Source: Streptomyces antibioticus
GTDB lineage: Bacteria; Actinomycetota; Actinomycetes; Streptomycetales; Streptomycetaceae
NCBI RefSeq assembly: GCF_001514065.1
Contig: NZ_KQ948423.1
Location: forward strand, 705,717-769,716
DNA length: 64,000 nucleotides
Direction: 5' to 3'
This document shows, piece by piece, positions 43,460 to 51,960 of the stretch. The position numbers and the translations under genes were made by a program. The notes beneath the pieces were generated by a model that saw nothing but the letters and a program-made list of their open reading frames with translations, was not told the origin of the DNA and made no database searches. Positions within the stretch are counted from its first letter, which is position 1. Every line of letters begins with the position of its first letter.

Positions 43460-45630
43460 CGGTGACGCCTTCCCGGCTGCCGCGGGGCGACGAGGACAGG
43501 GAGGACGCCACGGACGCCCAGTCCGGTGGCGGTGCCGGCACCCGCGCGAGGGCCGCCACCCGCACCAAGTCCCTCGCCCACGCCGAGGCCGACACGAGCC
43601 CTCACGCCGACTCCGACGCCCGCCTCCACGCCGATACCCACACCAAGGCCGCCACCCGCCCCGAGGGTGCCCGGGCCAGCCTCGCCGCCCCCGGCCCCGA
43701 CAGTGCTCCGGACCTCGCCGCCCCCAGTCCCCGGAGCGCCCCGGCCCCGGCCGCCCCCCGCTCCGAGAGCACCCCGGCTCCCCCCGCCGCCACCCGCCCC
43801 GAGGGTGCCCCGGCCGGCCTCACCGCCCCCGGCCCCGAGAGCACCCCGGCACCGGCCTCCCCCGGCCCCGAGAACGCGCCGACTCGCCCCGCCGCCCCCA
43901 GTCCCAACAGCGCCCCGGCCGGCCTCGCCGCCCCCGGCCCCGAGAACGCCCCGACTCGCCCCGCCGCCCCCCGTCCCAACAGCGCCCCACCCCTCCCCGC
44001 CGCCCGCACCGCCGTACCGGCGCCCGGCACCGCCGTCCCGCCCCCCGGCGCCACCGACGTCGCCCCCGCCTCCCGTCGCTTTCTCGCCAAGGCCACCCTC
44101 GTCACCGCCGTCCTCACCGCCGCCGGTGCCGTGCTCGGGCTCGCCCGGGATCAGGCGTTGGCGCGGCTGTTCGGGGCCGGGAGCGAGACGGACGCGTTCC
44201 TCGTCGCGTGGACCATCCCGGAGTTCGCGTCCACCCTGCTCATCGAGGACGGCCTGGCCTTCGCGCTGGTCCCGGCGTTCAGCCTGGCGCTGGCCCGGCG
44301 GGCCCAGGGCGCTCCCGGCGACCCGGTGCGGGCCCTGGTCGGCAGTACGCTGCCCCGGCTCTGTCTCGCCTTCGTCGCCGTGTCCGCGCTAATCGCCGGC
44401 ACCGCCCCCTATGTCGTCGAGGCCCTCGCACCCGGCCTGCCCGACCCGGCGCTCGCCGTCGACTGCACCCGCCTCACCGCGGTCTGCGTGGTCGGCTTCG
44501 GGCTCGCCGGGTACGGCAGCGCGGCCCTGCGCGCGCACCGCAGGTTCCTCGCGCCGGCCGCGATCTACGTGGCGTACAACACCGGCATCATCACGGCGAT
44601 GTTCGTCCTGGGCGGGCAGTGGGGCGTGCGGTCGGCGGCGGTCGGGGTGGCCGTCGGCGGCGCGCTGATGGTCGTCGTACAACTGCCTTCTTTCGTACGG
44701 GAGTTGCGGCGCAAGACGCCCGCCGTCCAGGAGCCTTCGGCCGAGCCCGCCGAGCCTGCCGTCACCGGTGCGCTCGTCGCCACCGTCCTCCTCTTCGCGC
44801 TGTGCCGGCAGTCGCAGACCCTCATCGAGCGGTTCCTCGCCTCCACGCTCGACGCCGGGGCCATCTCGCATCTGAACTACGCGCAGAAGGTCGCCCAGAT
44901 CCCGATGACGCTGTCGATGATGCTGTGCACGGTCACCTTCCCGGTGGTCGCGCGGGCGCTGGCCGACGGTGATGTCGAGCGGGCCCGCAACCGGGTGGAA
45001 CGGGATCTGGCGCTGGCCACCTGTGTGCTGCTGCTCGGCGCCTCGGTGGTGATCGCCTGCGCTCCGCAGATCGTCGAACTCCTCTTCCAGCGGGGCGCGT
45101 TCACCCCCCGGGACACCGCCGCGACCGCGGACGTCATGCGGGTGTACGCCCTCGGGCTGCTCGGTCAGACCCTGACCGGCGTGCTCGTGCGGTCGTACTT
45201 CTCCGCGGCCCGCCCCAGCTGGTACCCGGTCGCCGCGATGGCCACCGGCATCGTCGCCACGTCCTGGATCGGCGCCTGGACCGTGGGCCCCTGGGGGGTG
45301 CTGGGCATCGCCGCCGCCAACGCCTCCGGCATCACCGTGACGGCCGTGGTGCTGCTCGCCGGGATGGGGCCGCGCAGTGTGCCGGTCCGGGTCCGGCGCG
45401 TGCTGGGCGAGCTGAGCAAGCCGGTGCGGGCGGCGGTGATCGCGACCGTGGCCGGGACGTTCGTCGCCGAGCAGGTGCCGGCGGCCGTGCCCGGGCTCGC
45501 CGCGGCAGGCGCGACCGCGGTCGCCGTGTTCCTTCTGCTCGCCTGGGCGCTGGACGCCCAGGGCGTCGTACCCGCACTCCGATCCGTACGCACCCTCACG
45601 CGGAGGCTCACGCATGGCCGCACCCGTTGA
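43456..45630 (+). CDS. MurJ/MVF-family lipid flippase with long repeat-rich N-terminus
   Basis: Protein of 724 residues. Residues ~30-200 are a cytosolic low-complexity tail with PEGAP/PGPENAPTRPAAP repeats. From ~210 on there is a complete MviN/MurJ domain of about 14 membrane helices ('ATLVTAVLTAAGAVLGLARDQALARLFG', 'SETDAFLVAWTIPEFASTLLIEDGLAFALVPAFS', 'LNYAQKVAQIPMTLSMMLCTVTFPVVARAL'). Given the cluster it is probably the Wzx-type flippase for the exopolysaccharide repeat unit rather than the lipid II flippase. The deacetylase gene starts 17 nt before its stop. The tail is unlike other members I know. Confidence 0.85.
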   Translation: MTVTPSRLPRGDEDREDATDAQSGGGAGTRARAATRTKSLAHAEADTSPHADSDARLHADTHTKAATRPEGARASLAAPGPDSAPDLAAPSPRSAPAPAAPRSESTPAPPAATRPEGAPAGLTAPGPESTPAPASPGPENAPTRPAAPSPNSAPAGLAAPGPENAPTRPAAPRPNSAPPLPAARTAVPAPGTAVPPPGATDVAPASRRFLAKATLVTAVLTAAGAVLGLARDQALARLFGAGSETDAFLVAWTIPEFASTLLIEDGLAFALVPAFSLALARRAQGAPGDPVRALVGSTLPRLCLAFVAVSALIAGTAPYVVEALAPGLPDPALAVDCTRLTAVCVVGFGLAGYGSAALRAHRRFLAPAAIYVAYNTGIITAMFVLGGQWGVRSAAVGVAVGGALMVVVQLPSFVRELRRKTPAVQEPSAEPAEPAVTGALVATVLLFALCRQSQTLIERFLASTLDAGAISHLNYAQKVAQIPMTLSMMLCTVTFPVVARALADGDVERARNRVERDLALATCVLLLGASVVIACAPQIVELLFQRGAFTPRDTAATADVMRVYALGLLGQTLTGVLVRSYFSAARPSWYPVAAMATGIVATSWIGAWTVGPWGVLGIAAANASGITVTAVVLLAGMGPRSVPVRVRRVLGELSKPVRAAVIATVAGTFVAEQVPAAVPGLAAAGATAVAVFLLLAWALDAQGVVPALRSVRTLTRRLTHGRTR

Positions 45631-46354
45631 CCGCGCCGCTCCCACCGGAGCGCGCACCGCTCCCTGGATCGCGATGTACCACTCGGTCGGCGACTGCTCC
45701 GACGACCCGTACCGCATCACGGTCACCCCGGACCGTCTCGACCTGCAACTGACCTGGCTCGCCCGGCGCGGCCTGCGGGGCGTCTCCGTGGCCGAACTGC
45801 TGGCGGCGCCCGACCGCACGGACCTCGTCGCGCTCACCTTCGACGACGGGTACGCCGACTTCGTCACCGGTGCCCTGCCCGTCCTGCGGCGGCACGGCTT
45901 CGGCGCCACCGTCTTCGTGCTGCCCGGCCGGCTCGGCGGCGACAACGCCTGGGACCCGCTGGGCCCGCGCAAGCCGCTGCTCACCGCCGACGGCATCCGG
46001 GAGGTGGTGCGGGCCGGCATCGAGATCGGCTCGCACGGTCTCACCCACGTCGACCTGACCTCGGTGGACGACCTGCGCCTCAAGGCGGAGGTGGTGGAGA
46101 GCCGGGCCGCCCTGGAGGAGCTGACCGGCGCCCCCGTCAACGGTTTCTGCTACCCGTACGGCACCCTCGACCAGCGGGCCGTCGACGCCGTCTCCGAGGC
46201 CGGATACGCGTACGCCTGCGCCATCGACCCCGGCCCGGTCGACAGCCCCCTGGCCCTGCCCCGCGTCCACATCGGGCAGAACGACACCGCCGTACGCCTC
46301 TTCCTCAAACACCGGCTGCACCGGCTTCGGCGCCGCCCGGTCGAGGGGGTCTGA
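45614..46354 (+). CDS. Polysaccharide deacetylase (NodB homology)
   Basis: Protein of 246 residues, ATG 45614. NodB motifs: 'LTFDDGYADFV' (catalytic Asp-Asp), 'IEIGSHGLTHVDL' (metal histidines H-x3-H) and 'VNGFCYPYGTLDQ' (R/Y-P-Y-G). No signal peptide, so it acts on cytosolic or lipid-linked sugars, unless exported another way. It removes N- or O-acetyl groups from the glycan. It overlaps the flippase gene by 17 nt and is 1 nt before the next glycosyltransferase. Confidence 0.88.
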   Translation: MAAPVDRAAPTGARTAPWIAMYHSVGDCSDDPYRITVTPDRLDLQLTWLARRGLRGVSVAELLAAPDRTDLVALTFDDGYADFVTGALPVLRRHGFGATVFVLPGRLGGDNAWDPLGPRKPLLTADGIREVVRAGIEIGSHGLTHVDLTSVDDLRLKAEVVESRAALEELTGAPVNGFCYPYGTLDQRAVDAVSEAGYAYACAIDPGPVDSPLALPRVHIGQNDTAVRLFLKHRLHRLRRRPVEGV

Positions 46355-46355
46355 G

Positions 46356-47501
46356 GTGAAGGCGCTCCATGTCATCACCGGCCTCGGCGTCGGCGGTGCC
46401 GAGCAGCAACTGCGGCTGCTGCTGCGGCACCTGCCGGTCGACTGCGACGTCGTGACGCTCACCAACCCGGGTGCGGTCGCGGACGGTCTGGTCGCCGACG
46501 GGGTGCGGGTGACGCACCTCGGCATGGCCGGCAACCGTGACCTGGCCGCGCTGCCCCGGCTGGTGCGGCTGATCCGTTCCGGCGGCTACGACCTCGTCCA
46601 CACGCATCTGTACCGGGCCTGCGTCTACGGCCGGCTCGCCGCCCGGCTCGCCGGGGTCCGCGCGGTCGTCGCCACCGAGCACTCCCTGGGCGACTCCCAG
46701 ATGGAGGGCCGCCGCCTCACCGCCGGCGTCCGTGGCCTCTACCTGGCCAGCGAGCGCCTGGGCCGCGCCACGGTCGCCGTCTCCCCCACGGTCGCCCAGC
46801 GCCTGAGGAACTGGGGCGTGCCCGCACCGCGCATCGAGGTCGTCCCCAACGGCATCGACCTGACCCGGTTCCGCTTCGACCCCCTCCAGCGCCTGAACAC
46901 CCGCCGCCGCCTGGGCCTGCCCGAGGAGGCGTACGTCATCGGCGGCATCGGACGCCTCACCGCGGGCAAGCGGTTCGGCACCCTCATCCACGCTCTCGCC
47001 CAACTCCCCGACGACTGCTGGCTGCTGCTGGTCGGCGGCGGCCCGGAGGAGAGCGTCCTGCGGCGCACCGCCCACGAGGCCGGCGTCGCCGACCGGGTCC
47101 TGTTCACCGGCGAACGGCCCTACCTCCCCGACGGCTCCCCCGGCCCCGACCTGCCGTCCCTCACCTGGGCGATGGACGTCCTCGCCTCGCCCTCGCCGGA
47201 GGAGGCGTTCGGCCTCGCGGCCGTCGAGGCGCTGGCGTCCGGGCTGCCGGTGCTCTACAGCTCCTGCCCGGCGATCGAGGACCTGCCCGCCGAGGCGGCC
47301 GTCCTCGCCCGTCAGGTCGGCGGCGGTGCCGACGAGTTCGCCCGCGCTCTCGCCGCGGCCCGCACCGAGGGCCCGGGTCCGCGCACCGCCCCCGAAGCCG
47401 CCCACCACTACTGCATCACCCGCAGCGCCGCCCAGTTGATGGACGTCTACGCGGCCGCATCCTCGTCGTCCCCGTCACCCCAGGGAGTCAGTTCCTCATG
47501 A
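46356..47501 (+). CDS. Family 4 glycosyltransferase
   Basis: Protein of 381 residues, GTG 46356. N-terminus 'ALHVITGLGVGGAEQQLRLLLRHLP' is the GT4 GGAE-like acceptor loop; C-terminal domain 'IGGIGRLTAGKRFGTLIHALAQLPDDCWLLLVGGGPEE' and 'LASPSPEEAFGLAAVEALASGLPVLYSS' carry the E-x7-E motif. It adds another sugar to the repeat unit. The start of the Wzz-like gene overlaps its stop (ATGA). Confidence 0.9.
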   Translation: MKALHVITGLGVGGAEQQLRLLLRHLPVDCDVVTLTNPGAVADGLVADGVRVTHLGMAGNRDLAALPRLVRLIRSGGYDLVHTHLYRACVYGRLAARLAGVRAVVATEHSLGDSQMEGRRLTAGVRGLYLASERLGRATVAVSPTVAQRLRNWGVPAPRIEVVPNGIDLTRFRFDPLQRLNTRRRLGLPEEAYVIGGIGRLTAGKRFGTLIHALAQLPDDCWLLLVGGGPEESVLRRTAHEAGVADRVLFTGERPYLPDGSPGPDLPSLTWAMDVLASPSPEEAFGLAAVEALASGLPVLYSSCPAIEDLPAEAAVLARQVGGGADEFARALAAARTEGPGPRTAPEAAHHYCITRSAAQLMDVYAAASSSSPSPQGVSSS

Positions 47502-48151
47502 CCGAGAACCCCACCGGACCGCGCCGCCCGGCGGTCCTCACCCGCGCCAAGACGCTCCCCGCCTGGTCCCTGCTCGCGGCCGGCGCCGTCGCGGGCGGCC
47601 TGCTCGGCGGCGGGTACGGCCTCGCCAAGACGCCCGCCTACACGGCGACCAGCTATGTGATCGCCGTACCGAACGAGAAGTCCGACCCGGCCTCCGCGCT
47701 CGGCTTCGCGCAGGCCTACGGCCGGGTCGCCACCCAGCTCGCGGTGCTCGGGGACGCGCAGGTGTGGGCGGGCGTGCCCGTGAAGACGCTGAAGTCCAGT
47801 GTGCAGACGGCGACCTCGCCGGACGCGCCGATGGTGGCGATCACGGCGACCTCCTCCCGCCCGGACCTCGCCGCCGACATGGCCAACGCGGTGGCCCGCG
47901 CCCTGACCCGGCACGCCGACAACACCGAGTCGGCCACCAACGTCGAGCTCCAGCAGTTCGCCCGCGCCACCAAGCCCACCGAGCCCTCCTCGGCCTCCCC
48001 CGCGCTGACCGGCCTGGTCGGGGCGAGCGCGGGCGGGCTGCTGGGCGGCCTGGTGCTGCTGGTCCGACCGCGCCGCACCACCGAGGAGCCGGGCCGGCCG
48101 GCCTCCGTGCCCGGCCCGGCCGTCGCCGCCGACGCCCACGGCCAGCTGTGA
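47498..48151 (+). CDS. Wzz-like chain length determinant protein
   Basis: Protein of 217 residues with two membrane helices (about 25-45, 'SLLAAGAVAGGLLGGGYGLA', and about 168-188, 'ALTGLVGASAGGLLGGLVLLV') and an outer domain between them starting 'TPAYTATSYVIAVPNE'. This topology is that of polysaccharide co-polymerases controlling glycan length. There is no cytosolic kinase domain. ATG 47498 and stop both overlap neighbours. Confidence 0.75.
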   Translation: MTENPTGPRRPAVLTRAKTLPAWSLLAAGAVAGGLLGGGYGLAKTPAYTATSYVIAVPNEKSDPASALGFAQAYGRVATQLAVLGDAQVWAGVPVKTLKSSVQTATSPDAPMVAITATSSRPDLAADMANAVARALTRHADNTESATNVELQQFARATKPTEPSSASPALTGLVGASAGGLLGGLVLLVRPRRTTEEPGRPASVPGPAVAADAHGQL

Positions 48152-49239
48152 CGTACACGACGGAACTCGTCACCGACGACACCGTCTTCGCCGCCCTCGC
48201 CCCCGACTGGACCCGTCTGTACCGCCGCTGCTCCGCCGCGACCCCGTTCCAGAACCACGCCTGGCTGCACTCCTGGTGGCTCTCCTACGGCCGTCCCGGC
48301 CGGCTGCGCGTGGTCGTCGTCCGCGACCACGACGACCTGGTGGCCGCCGCGCCCCTGATGCGCGTCCACCGCCCGGTGCCGTCGCTCGTGCCGCTGGGCG
48401 GTGCGATCTCCGACTACGGGGACGTCCTGCTGGACGACGAGCGGGGCGAGGAGGCGGTGGCCGCGCTGGTCGAGGGGCTCGCGGCGGCGGCCCGCACCGC
48501 GCTCGTCGACCTGCGCGAGGTGCGCCCGGGCGGCGCGGCCGAGCGGCTCTACGACCACTGGCCGGGCCCCCGGCGCCGGGTCGGCGACTCGCTGTGCCTG
48601 GAGCTGCCCGCCGTCCCCATGGACGAACTGGTCGCCCGGCTGCCGTCCGCGAAGGCCCAGCAGCGGGTGCGCGCCAAGCTGCGCAAGCTGACCTCGCTCG
48701 GCGTCGAACGGCATGTCGTCGAGCCGGACGAGGTCGACAAGGCACTGCGCCGGCTGCTGGAACTGCACCAGCTCCAGTGGCAGGGCCGGAAGGTGACGAG
48801 CGAGCACCTGCGGCCCCGGTTCCGGGACCATCTGGTGCGCTCGGTCGGGCCGATGGTGGCGGAGGGGGACGCGGTCGTCACCGAGTTCCGGCTGGACGAC
48901 GACGTGGTGGCCGTCGACCTGACCCTGCTGTCACGGCGGCTGGCGGGCGGCTATCTGTACGGCGCCCATCCGTGCCTGCGGGAACGCAAGGCGGACGTGG
49001 CGGTGATGCTGCTGGACGCGTGCACCGGGCATGCCCGCGGCACGCTGAGCCTGCTGCGCGGCAACGAGCCGTACAAGCACCACTGGAAGCCCGAACCGGT
49101 CGCCAACCAGCGGCTGCTGCTGGCCCGCCGGCACACCGCCCCGCTGCTGGCGGCCGCGCTGTGCGACGTCGCGGCCCGCCGGCACGGCAAGGAGGTGCTG
49201 CGCCGGTGGCGGGAACGCGGCGGTGGCGGCGGATCGTGA
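48148..49239 (+). CDS. GNAT / FemAB-like acetyltransferase (CelD/BcsL family)
   Basis: Protein of 363 residues, GTG 48148. 'PFQNHAWLHSWWLSYGRPGRLRVVVVRDHDDLVAAAPLM' at the N-terminus and the C-terminal 'DLTLLSRRLAGGYLYGAHPCLRERKADVAVMLLDAC...LSLLRGNEPYKHHWKPE' match the BcsL/CelD-type acetyltransferases common in bacterial exopolysaccharide loci. It probably acylates the glycan or adds an amino-acyl group. Last gene of the coupled operon. A 12-bp hairpin spans its stop and the convergent gene end. Confidence 0.85.
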   Translation: MTYTTELVTDDTVFAALAPDWTRLYRRCSAATPFQNHAWLHSWWLSYGRPGRLRVVVVRDHDDLVAAAPLMRVHRPVPSLVPLGGAISDYGDVLLDDERGEEAVAALVEGLAAAARTALVDLREVRPGGAAERLYDHWPGPRRRVGDSLCLELPAVPMDELVARLPSAKAQQRVRAKLRKLTSLGVERHVVEPDEVDKALRRLLELHQLQWQGRKVTSEHLRPRFRDHLVRSVGPMVAEGDAVVTEFRLDDDVVAVDLTLLSRRLAGGYLYGAHPCLRERKADVAVMLLDACTGHARGTLSLLRGNEPYKHHWKPEPVANQRLLLARRHTAPLLAAALCDVAARRHGKEVLRRWRERGGGGGS

Positions 49240-49256
49240 ACGACCCGCCGCCACCG
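49221..49256. terminator. Bidirectional terminator-like hairpin at the end of the EPS operon
   Basis: CGGTGGCGGCGG (49221-49232) pairs with CCGCCGCCACCG (49245-49256) around a 12-nt loop that includes the TGA stop. No U-run. It sits between the convergent acetyltransferase and glycosidase genes. Confidence 0.6.
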
Positions 49257-49269
49257 GGGCCGCCTTCCG

Positions 49270-50535
49270 TCAGCGGCTGCGCGACCACCAGTCGAAGCGC
49301 ATGCACAGCTTCCCGCCGATCCAGTACTCGACCCACTCGCCCAGATCCATCGGCGAACAGTTGGGCGGGTTGGTCGGAGTGGGGTCGGGAGTGGGATCCG
49401 GGCTCGGCTCGGGCGTCGGGTCGACCGGCGTCGGGTCCGTCGTCGGCTCCTCGGGAGTGCGGCCGAAGAGGACCGAGCGGTAGACGTCGGACGCCTTCGG
49501 GTTGTCCTCGCACTGCCAGACGCCGTGCGGGCAGTAGTCGGTCAGCGTGTTGTACAGCGGCTTGTGCTCGTCCATCCACGCGAGCATGCGCCGCATGTAT
49601 TCGGCGTTGTCACCGTTGCGGAAGAGTCCCCATTCAGGATAGGAAATTGCCTTGCCGTGGGCTTTGGCGAAATCCACGTGCTCCTGAAGTCCGTAGGGCT
49701 CTTTCACCTGCTGGTCGAACGAGAGTCCTTCCGGCTGGTCGTACGAGTCCATGCCGATGATGTCGACGGTGTCGTCGCCCGGATAACACTGCGTCCAGGC
49801 AATCGCGTCCCGGCCCCGGCTGGGCGTGAAATCGAAACGGAATTTCTGGCCCGGCACCGAACGCATGGTGGTGACGATCCTGTTCCAGTACGTCTTCCAG
49901 GCCTCCGGGTTTGGCCCGCAGCGATGGGTGTACGTGATGCCGTTCATCTCCCAGCCGAGCACGATCACCGTGTCCGGCACGTTCAGCTCGACCAGCCGCT
50001 CGGCGAGGCGGCGGAAGTGATGGTCGAACTGTCCCGCCGCGCCCCGGCGCAGCAGCAGCCGCACCTCGGCGTCGGAGACGTGGTCCTCGTTGCGCTCCAG
50101 CATGGGGACGTTGAGGACGAACATCCGGTCGTTCTTCGCGTTGCGCCAGTCCGCCCACACGTCGAGGAAGCCGGGGGCGCCCTCGATGTTGCTCCAGCGG
50201 TCGCCGGGCAGATAGGTGTGGCCGACGCGCAGCTCGGTGCCGCCCAGCCAGCGGCTGAGCTCGGCCATCCGGGCCACGCCGCGCGGGCCGTAGTCGAGGT
50301 AGGCGCCGAAGGCGGGCGTCTCGGGGGCCGGCTTGGTCCCGGGTTCGGTCGCGGGGGCGGGGGCCGGGGACGACTCCGCCGGGACCGCGGGCACGGCGGG
50401 CGTGGGAGCGGGCGGATCGGCGGCCCCCACCCCCACGGCGAATCCGGGCCCTACGGCCAGGGCGGCGGACGCGGCGGTCGCCACCGCGATGAACGCCAGC
50501 CGACCGGTCCGGGCCTTTCGCTGCTGTGAGTCCAT
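49270..50535 (-). CDS. Secreted GH26-like glycoside hydrolase
   Basis: Protein of 421 residues, ATG 50535 behind AAAGGAG. Signal peptide (about residues 8-38), a Pro/Ala-rich linker, then a TIM-barrel domain with 'LGWEMNGITYTHRCGPNPEAWKTYW' (acid/base Glu) and 'ISYPEWGLFRNGDNAEYM' (nucleophile Glu), typical of family 26 mannanases and related endo-hydrolases. After a Pro-Thr repeat linker it ends in a ~30-residue Trp/Cys-rich tail (CSPMDLGEWVEYWIGGKLCMRFDWWSRSR). It may trim or turn over the exopolysaccharide made by the operon next to it; substrate not known. Divergent from the ATP-grasp gene. Confidence 0.85.
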   Translation of the reverse strand: MDSQQRKARTGRLAFIAVATAASAALAVGPGFAVGVGAADPPAPTPAVPAVPAESSPAPAPATEPGTKPAPETPAFGAYLDYGPRGVARMAELSRWLGGTELRVGHTYLPGDRWSNIEGAPGFLDVWADWRNAKNDRMFVLNVPMLERNEDHVSDAEVRLLLRRGAAGQFDHHFRRLAERLVELNVPDTVIVLGWEMNGITYTHRCGPNPEAWKTYWNRIVTTMRSVPGQKFRFDFTPSRGRDAIAWTQCYPGDDTVDIIGMDSYDQPEGLSFDQQVKEPYGLQEHVDFAKAHGKAISYPEWGLFRNGDNAEYMRRMLAWMDEHKPLYNTLTDYCPHGVWQCEDNPKASDVYRSVLFGRTPEEPTTDPTPVDPTPEPSPDPTPDPTPTNPPNCSPMDLGEWVEYWIGGKLCMRFDWWSRSR

Positions 50536-50685
50536 GCCTGCTCCTTTCTCACTCTCGCGCTCCGGGGACAGGTGAAACGCGCTACCTGACACTCAGTCAT
50601 ATGAATATGAACGACGCCACCGTGCTTACGGCTTTCGGGTGGCCCGCTCGCCCGCACGGGTGAAACGACCGAAGGAATTGAATCC

Positions 50686-51960
50686 GTGTCGCTGTTCGAC
50701 ACCCGCGTCCCCGCCGTTCTGCTGCGGATCGACCGGAATCCCTTTCACCACGGAACGCTGGGAGCCGTGCGCTCGCTCGGCCGGGCCGGAGTGGAGGTGC
50801 ATGTGATCGCGGATTCCACCGGAAGTCCGGTGTCCCGATCGCGTTTTGTACGGCAGATCCATCCCCCGCCGCCACCGGGCGCGCCCGCCGCCGACATCGC
50901 CGTCGCCCTGCGCCGGATCGCCGCCCGGATCGCGCGCCCCGCGGTGCTGATCCCGATGGACGACGCAAGCGCGGTCGCGGTGAGCCGGCTGCGGGCGGAG
51001 CTGGCGCCCTCCTACCTGCTGCCGGCGACGCCGGGTCCGCTGGCCGAGCGGGTCGCCGACAAGGCGGAACTGGCCGCGCTGTGCGCGTCCGCGGACGTGC
51101 CGCACCCGCTCACGCTGATCCCGGACAGCCCCGCCGACGCCGCTGCCGCCGCCTGGCACCTCGGGCTGCCGGTGGTGGCCAAGTGGAGCCGCCCCTGGCT
51201 GCTGCCGGCCGGCAGCAGCCTGCGCAGCACGGTCCTGCTGCGGTCCGCGCACGAGGCCGGTGAGCTGTACCGGCGCTCCGCGGAGGCGGGCAGCCGACTG
51301 CTGCTCCAGGCGTTCCTGCCGCCGGAGCCGGACGGCGACCGCTTCTGCCACGGGTACGCGGACCGCTCGGGCGCCGTCCGCGGCGGCGGTGCCGGCGTCA
51401 AGCTCCAGTCCTGGCCGCGCGGCGCCGGGTTGACGGCGGTGGGCCGGTGGACGCCGGACCCGATCGTGCAGGAGCTCGCCGAACGCCTCACCGCCGAACT
51501 GGGCTACCGCGGCATCTTCGACCTCGACTTCCGCCGCGGCCCCGACGGCCACCCGCACCTCCTCGACTTCAACCCGCGCCCGGGCGCCCAGTTCCGGCTG
51601 TTCTGCGACACCGCCGAACTGGACGTCGTACGCGCCCTGCACCTGGACCTGACCCACCGTCCGCTGCCGGACGGGGTGCCGCGGGCCGGGCGGGAGTTCG
51701 TGGTGGAGAACTACGCCCCGCTGACCGCCCTGCGTCCGGCGCCCGCCGGCCGGGAGCCGGCCTGGTACGCCGCGGACGACCGGGCGCCGGGTCTTGCGAT
51801 GTGGGGATGGTGGGCCCGGCACGTGTCCCGGCGGGTCCTCCAGCGGTTGCGCAGGCTGTGCGCGCCGCCCGGTGAACGGGCGGGTGCGCGGGTGGTGCGG
51901 CAGGGATCCGCGCCGGACCTGAGCGACCTGACGGACGACGAGAAAGCGAGCAGCCGCTGA
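50686..51960 (+). CDS. ATP-grasp family ligase
   Basis: Protein of 424 residues, GTG 50686 with GAAGGAA. N-terminal preATP-grasp fold 'AVLLRIDRNPFHHGTLGAVRSLGRAGVEVHVIADS'; lid-like 'LAERVADKAELAALCASADVPHPLT' and 'LPVVAKWSRPWLLP'; and the Mg2+/ATP site 'GIFDLDFRRGPDGHPHLLDFNPRPGAQF', a Glu/Asp-x-Asn arrangement. It activates a carboxylate as acyl-phosphate to join it to an amine, thiol or hydroxyl. The product is unknown. Its stop overlaps the start of the oxidoreductase gene (TGATG), so the two form a pair. Confidence 0.82.
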   Translation: MSLFDTRVPAVLLRIDRNPFHHGTLGAVRSLGRAGVEVHVIADSTGSPVSRSRFVRQIHPPPPPGAPAADIAVALRRIAARIARPAVLIPMDDASAVAVSRLRAELAPSYLLPATPGPLAERVADKAELAALCASADVPHPLTLIPDSPADAAAAAWHLGLPVVAKWSRPWLLPAGSSLRSTVLLRSAHEAGELYRRSAEAGSRLLLQAFLPPEPDGDRFCHGYADRSGAVRGGGAGVKLQSWPRGAGLTAVGRWTPDPIVQELAERLTAELGYRGIFDLDFRRGPDGHPHLLDFNPRPGAQFRLFCDTAELDVVRALHLDLTHRPLPDGVPRAGREFVVENYAPLTALRPAPAGREPAWYAADDRAPGLAMWGWWARHVSRRVLQRLRRLCAPPGERAGARVVRQGSAPDLSDLTDDEKASSR

